From Oceanibacterium hippocampi (GTDB taxonomy: Bacteria > Pseudomonadota > Alphaproteobacteria > Sneathiellales > Sneathiellaceae): 64,000 nt of DNA. The position numbers and the translations under genes were made by a program. Positions 62,340-64,000 of this stretch are shown here, in pieces. Positions within the stretch are counted from its first letter, which is position 1, and each line of letters begins with the position of its first letter. Below the pieces are notes generated by a model, which worked only from the letters and a program-made list of their open reading frames with translations, was not told where the DNA came from and did no database searches. Where the stretch lies: contig NZ_FWFR01000001.1 in the NCBI RefSeq assembly GCF_900172325.1, positions 186,001-250,000 of the forward strand, written 5' to 3'.

Positions 62340-62354
62340 TAAACAGGTGGTTAA
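62340..62354 (-). promoter_or_regulatory. Near-match CtrA-type site in the divergent promoter
   Basis: On the minus strand TTAA-CCACCTG-TTTA follows the CtrA pattern with one changed base in the second half (TTTA for TTAA), followed by C. It lies 88 bp before the histidine-kinase ATG and 36 bp before the alpha/beta-hydrolase ATG. Confidence 0.35.
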
Positions 62355-62390
62355 TTTTTGCTCTTGTTGCGTGTAACAGCGAGCCCCGCG

Positions 62391-63149
62391 ATGACCAATA
62401 CTGCTGTAATGATTCATGGCGCGTTCTGCGGCGCCTGGTGTCTTGCGGATTTTGCGGGAAACTTCAACCGACGTGGCTGGCGCTGCATCGTTCCGGACCT
62501 CCCCAAACACGGGGAAGGAACGGGAGAGGACGAGCTCGCCCGCCTGAGCCTGGCCGACTACCGACGCGCCATGATCGACCTCGTCGGCTCCCTCGACACA
62601 CCGCCGGTCATCGTCGGTCATTCGATGGGCGGCCTGATCGCCCAGCAGGTCGCCGCCACGGTACCGGTCCGGGGGCTGGTGCTGCTCGCCCCCGCCTCCC
62701 CCTGGGGCGTGGCGCCCACCTCCGAGCACGAGATTGCCGCCGCCAAGGGACTTCTCACGGCCGGCGCGTTCTGGGAACGGGGCTTGAGTCCGGTATTCGA
62801 GATTGCCGCGGGCAATTCACTGGACCGGATCCCCGCGCATCGGCAACGGGAACTGTTTGATCGTTTCGGCCCGGAGTCCGGTCAGGCGCTTTTCGAGAGC
62901 ATGTTGTGGCCACTCGATCTGGCGCGCGCCTCGGCACTTGACCCCGAGGCCGTCCGCTGCCCGACCCTATGGTTCGCCGGCGCGGACGACAAGGTCACGG
63001 CCGCCGCGACGATCCAGGCTTCTGCCGATCGTTACGAGCGCGACATACAGGTCAAAGTTCTGCCCGGGCACAGCCATTTCCTGATCGCGGAACCCGGATG
63101 GGAACGGATCGCCGACCAAGCCGAGAGATGGGCCGCGGCGCTGCCCTGA
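62391..63149 (+). CDS. Alpha/beta-hydrolase fold protein
   Basis: A 252-residue hydrolase. The oxyanion region is VMIHGAFCGAWC (HG near residues 9-10), the nucleophile Ser is in VGHSMGGLIA (about 76-85), the acid is in FAGADDKVT and the His is in LPGHSHFL. The catalytic triad is complete, so esterase, lipase or hydroxynitrile-lyase-like activity is possible; the substrate is unknown. The start is ATG 62391; the longer frame begins at 62358. It is divergent from the histidine kinase. Confidence 0.85.
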   Translation: MTNTAVMIHGAFCGAWCLADFAGNFNRRGWRCIVPDLPKHGEGTGEDELARLSLADYRRAMIDLVGSLDTPPVIVGHSMGGLIAQQVAATVPVRGLVLLAPASPWGVAPTSEHEIAAAKGLLTAGAFWERGLSPVFEIAAGNSLDRIPAHRQRELFDRFGPESGQALFESMLWPLDLARASALDPEAVRCPTLWFAGADDKVTAAATIQASADRYERDIQVKVLPGHSHFLIAEPGWERIADQAERWAAALP

Positions 63150-63164
63150 TGCGGGCTGATCCGG

Positions 63165-63986
63165 TCAGGCTGCGATCCGGGCCTCGAGCCGCCGGTTCCG
63201 CCAGCAGACACCCTGCCAGACCAGCTTGGCAAGCAGCCGGCTGAGCCGCCCCTGCGGGGCGACGTCACAGGCCTTGAGGATCATGGCGACCGCGCGGGCG
63301 ACATGCCCGTAACGATAGACCCGGCCGGAATAGAGCATGTGCAGGCGGGAATTGCGCTCGCGGTCGTAGGCCGCGTCGGCGTCATTGGCGCTGTAATAGG
63401 CATAGGCGATCTCGTCGTCGCCGCTTTCGCGCACGCGAGTAAAGGCAACCCACAACCGCCTGGCCAGGTTCAGCGGCTCGCGTTCACGATAGCGCTTGTA
63501 GAACCGGTAGAAGAGTTGGTAGTGGCGGAATTCATCGCCTGCAATGCGGTGGCACAGATCCTTCAGAACCGGCTCGTCTGTGGCATCGCGAATGGCGCTG
63601 TAGAAGGACGAGGTCCCGCATTCGACGACACAGCGCGCGATCAGTTCGGCCGACCGGCTGCCCCGGACCGACGTCTCGCTGTCGAGCGCGATCCTGAAAC
63701 CGTCACGGAAACGGCGCAGACTGTCCTCGAAATTGAAGGATGGATCGGCAAGTTCGGCCCACCGGCCGAGCGCGCGGCCGTGCTGTTCCTCTTCCTCGCC
63801 CCAGTTTCGCGCCGCGTCACGAAACGCGACGTCGTCCCGGAAGACAGTGTCAAGATAGCGCACGTAATCGGACGAGTTGACCTCGACCAGGGCCGCTGCC
63901 TTGACGATCGACAGGACGTCATTGTCTATCTTGCCGGCATCGAACCGATCCCAGGGAATCGTCTCGAGTGTCCAGTGCTTATCCAT
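63165..63986 (-). CDS. Ferritin-like domain protein
   Basis: A 273-residue helical protein with ferritin-like di-iron motifs: E/H ligands in EEEEQHGRALG (about 64-74), another Glu in VECGTSSFYSAI (about 120-131) and DEFRHYQLFYRFY (about 150-162). This E-x2-H pattern, found twice, is that of soluble di-iron ferritin-like or acyl-ACP desaturase-like proteins. The C-terminal helical tail is basic (RNRRLEARIAA). The start is ATG 63986 near the window end. Its function is unknown; an oxygenase or oxidase role is possible. Confidence 0.75.
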   Translation of the reverse strand: MDKHWTLETIPWDRFDAGKIDNDVLSIVKAAALVEVNSSDYVRYLDTVFRDDVAFRDAARNWGEEEEQHGRALGRWAELADPSFNFEDSLRRFRDGFRIALDSETSVRGSRSAELIARCVVECGTSSFYSAIRDATDEPVLKDLCHRIAGDEFRHYQLFYRFYKRYREREPLNLARRLWVAFTRVRESGDDEIAYAYYSANDADAAYDRERNSRLHMLYSGRVYRYGHVARAVAMILKACDVAPQGRLSRLLAKLVWQGVCWRNRRLEARIAA

Positions 63987-64000
63987 AGCCTGTGTATACT

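Overview
The window looks like chromosome from a GC-rich alphaproteobacterium, probably a member of the Rhodospirillales or a relative. Three things point that way. The first is the gene order rplU-rpmA-obgE-proB-proA-nadD-rsfS-rlmH-gpmI-envC-ctpA-yibQ-rppH. The second is the abundance of TRAP transporters and short-chain dehydrogenases. The third is a perfect CtrA-type box (TTAA-N7-TTAAC) upstream of a PilZ gene. This taxonomic call is inference; there is no rRNA here. I saw no insertion sequence, prophage, integrase or CRISPR array.

Layout. 1-9.8 kb: the end of a sensor histidine kinase, two tandem secreted amidohydrolase-like paralogues, a Tag-like DNA glycosylase, two metallo-beta-lactamase-fold proteins, a LysE exporter, a cold-shock gene framed by hairpins, and gdhA. 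9.8-19.3 kb: a catabolic block with a 4-hydroxyacetophenone-monooxygenase-like Baeyer-Villiger enzyme divergent from an acyl-CoA ligase, a lone PEP-CTERM protein, and a five-gene operon (VOC protein, two SDRs, enoyl-CoA hydratase, AtuA-like protein). 19.3-24.5 kb: a DksA/TraR zinc finger, two small membrane proteins, a K+/H+ antiporter, and a divergent marR/GST pair with two matching palindromes between them.

24.6-39.7 kb is the most interesting region. A LysR gene faces a long run of minus-strand genes. In order of transcription they encode an FAH-family hydrolase, an ornithine-cyclodeaminase-like protein, a two-cupin dioxygenase candidate, Rieske oxygenase beta and alpha subunits, a complete TRAP transporter, a carboxymuconolactone-decarboxylase-like protein, a DapA-family lyase, a Rieske ferredoxin and a ferredoxin reductase. 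This gives uptake, ring hydroxylation with its own electron chain, ring cleavage and hydrolysis of the product, which resembles the salicylate-to-gentisate route. The cyclodeaminase-like and DapA-like genes are not part of that route, and both the cupin and the cyclodeaminase-like protein have unusual active sites. The pathway may therefore use a nitrogen-bearing or otherwise non-standard aromatic acid. A second TRAP system, with its binding protein convergent to its permeases, lies alongside.

40.6-46.6 kb: a DUF899 gene with a small membrane protein, divergent from a winged-helix regulator and a beta-propeller protein; then two PD-(D/E)XK nuclease-like proteins around a P-loop kinase, next to tRNA-Ser(CGA). 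46.7-59.1 kb: the conserved housekeeping block for ribosome, proline, NAD, glycolysis and cell-wall division functions. 59.3-64 kb: a PilZ-methyltransferase fusion, a membrane histidine kinase, an alpha/beta hydrolase and a ferritin-like protein.
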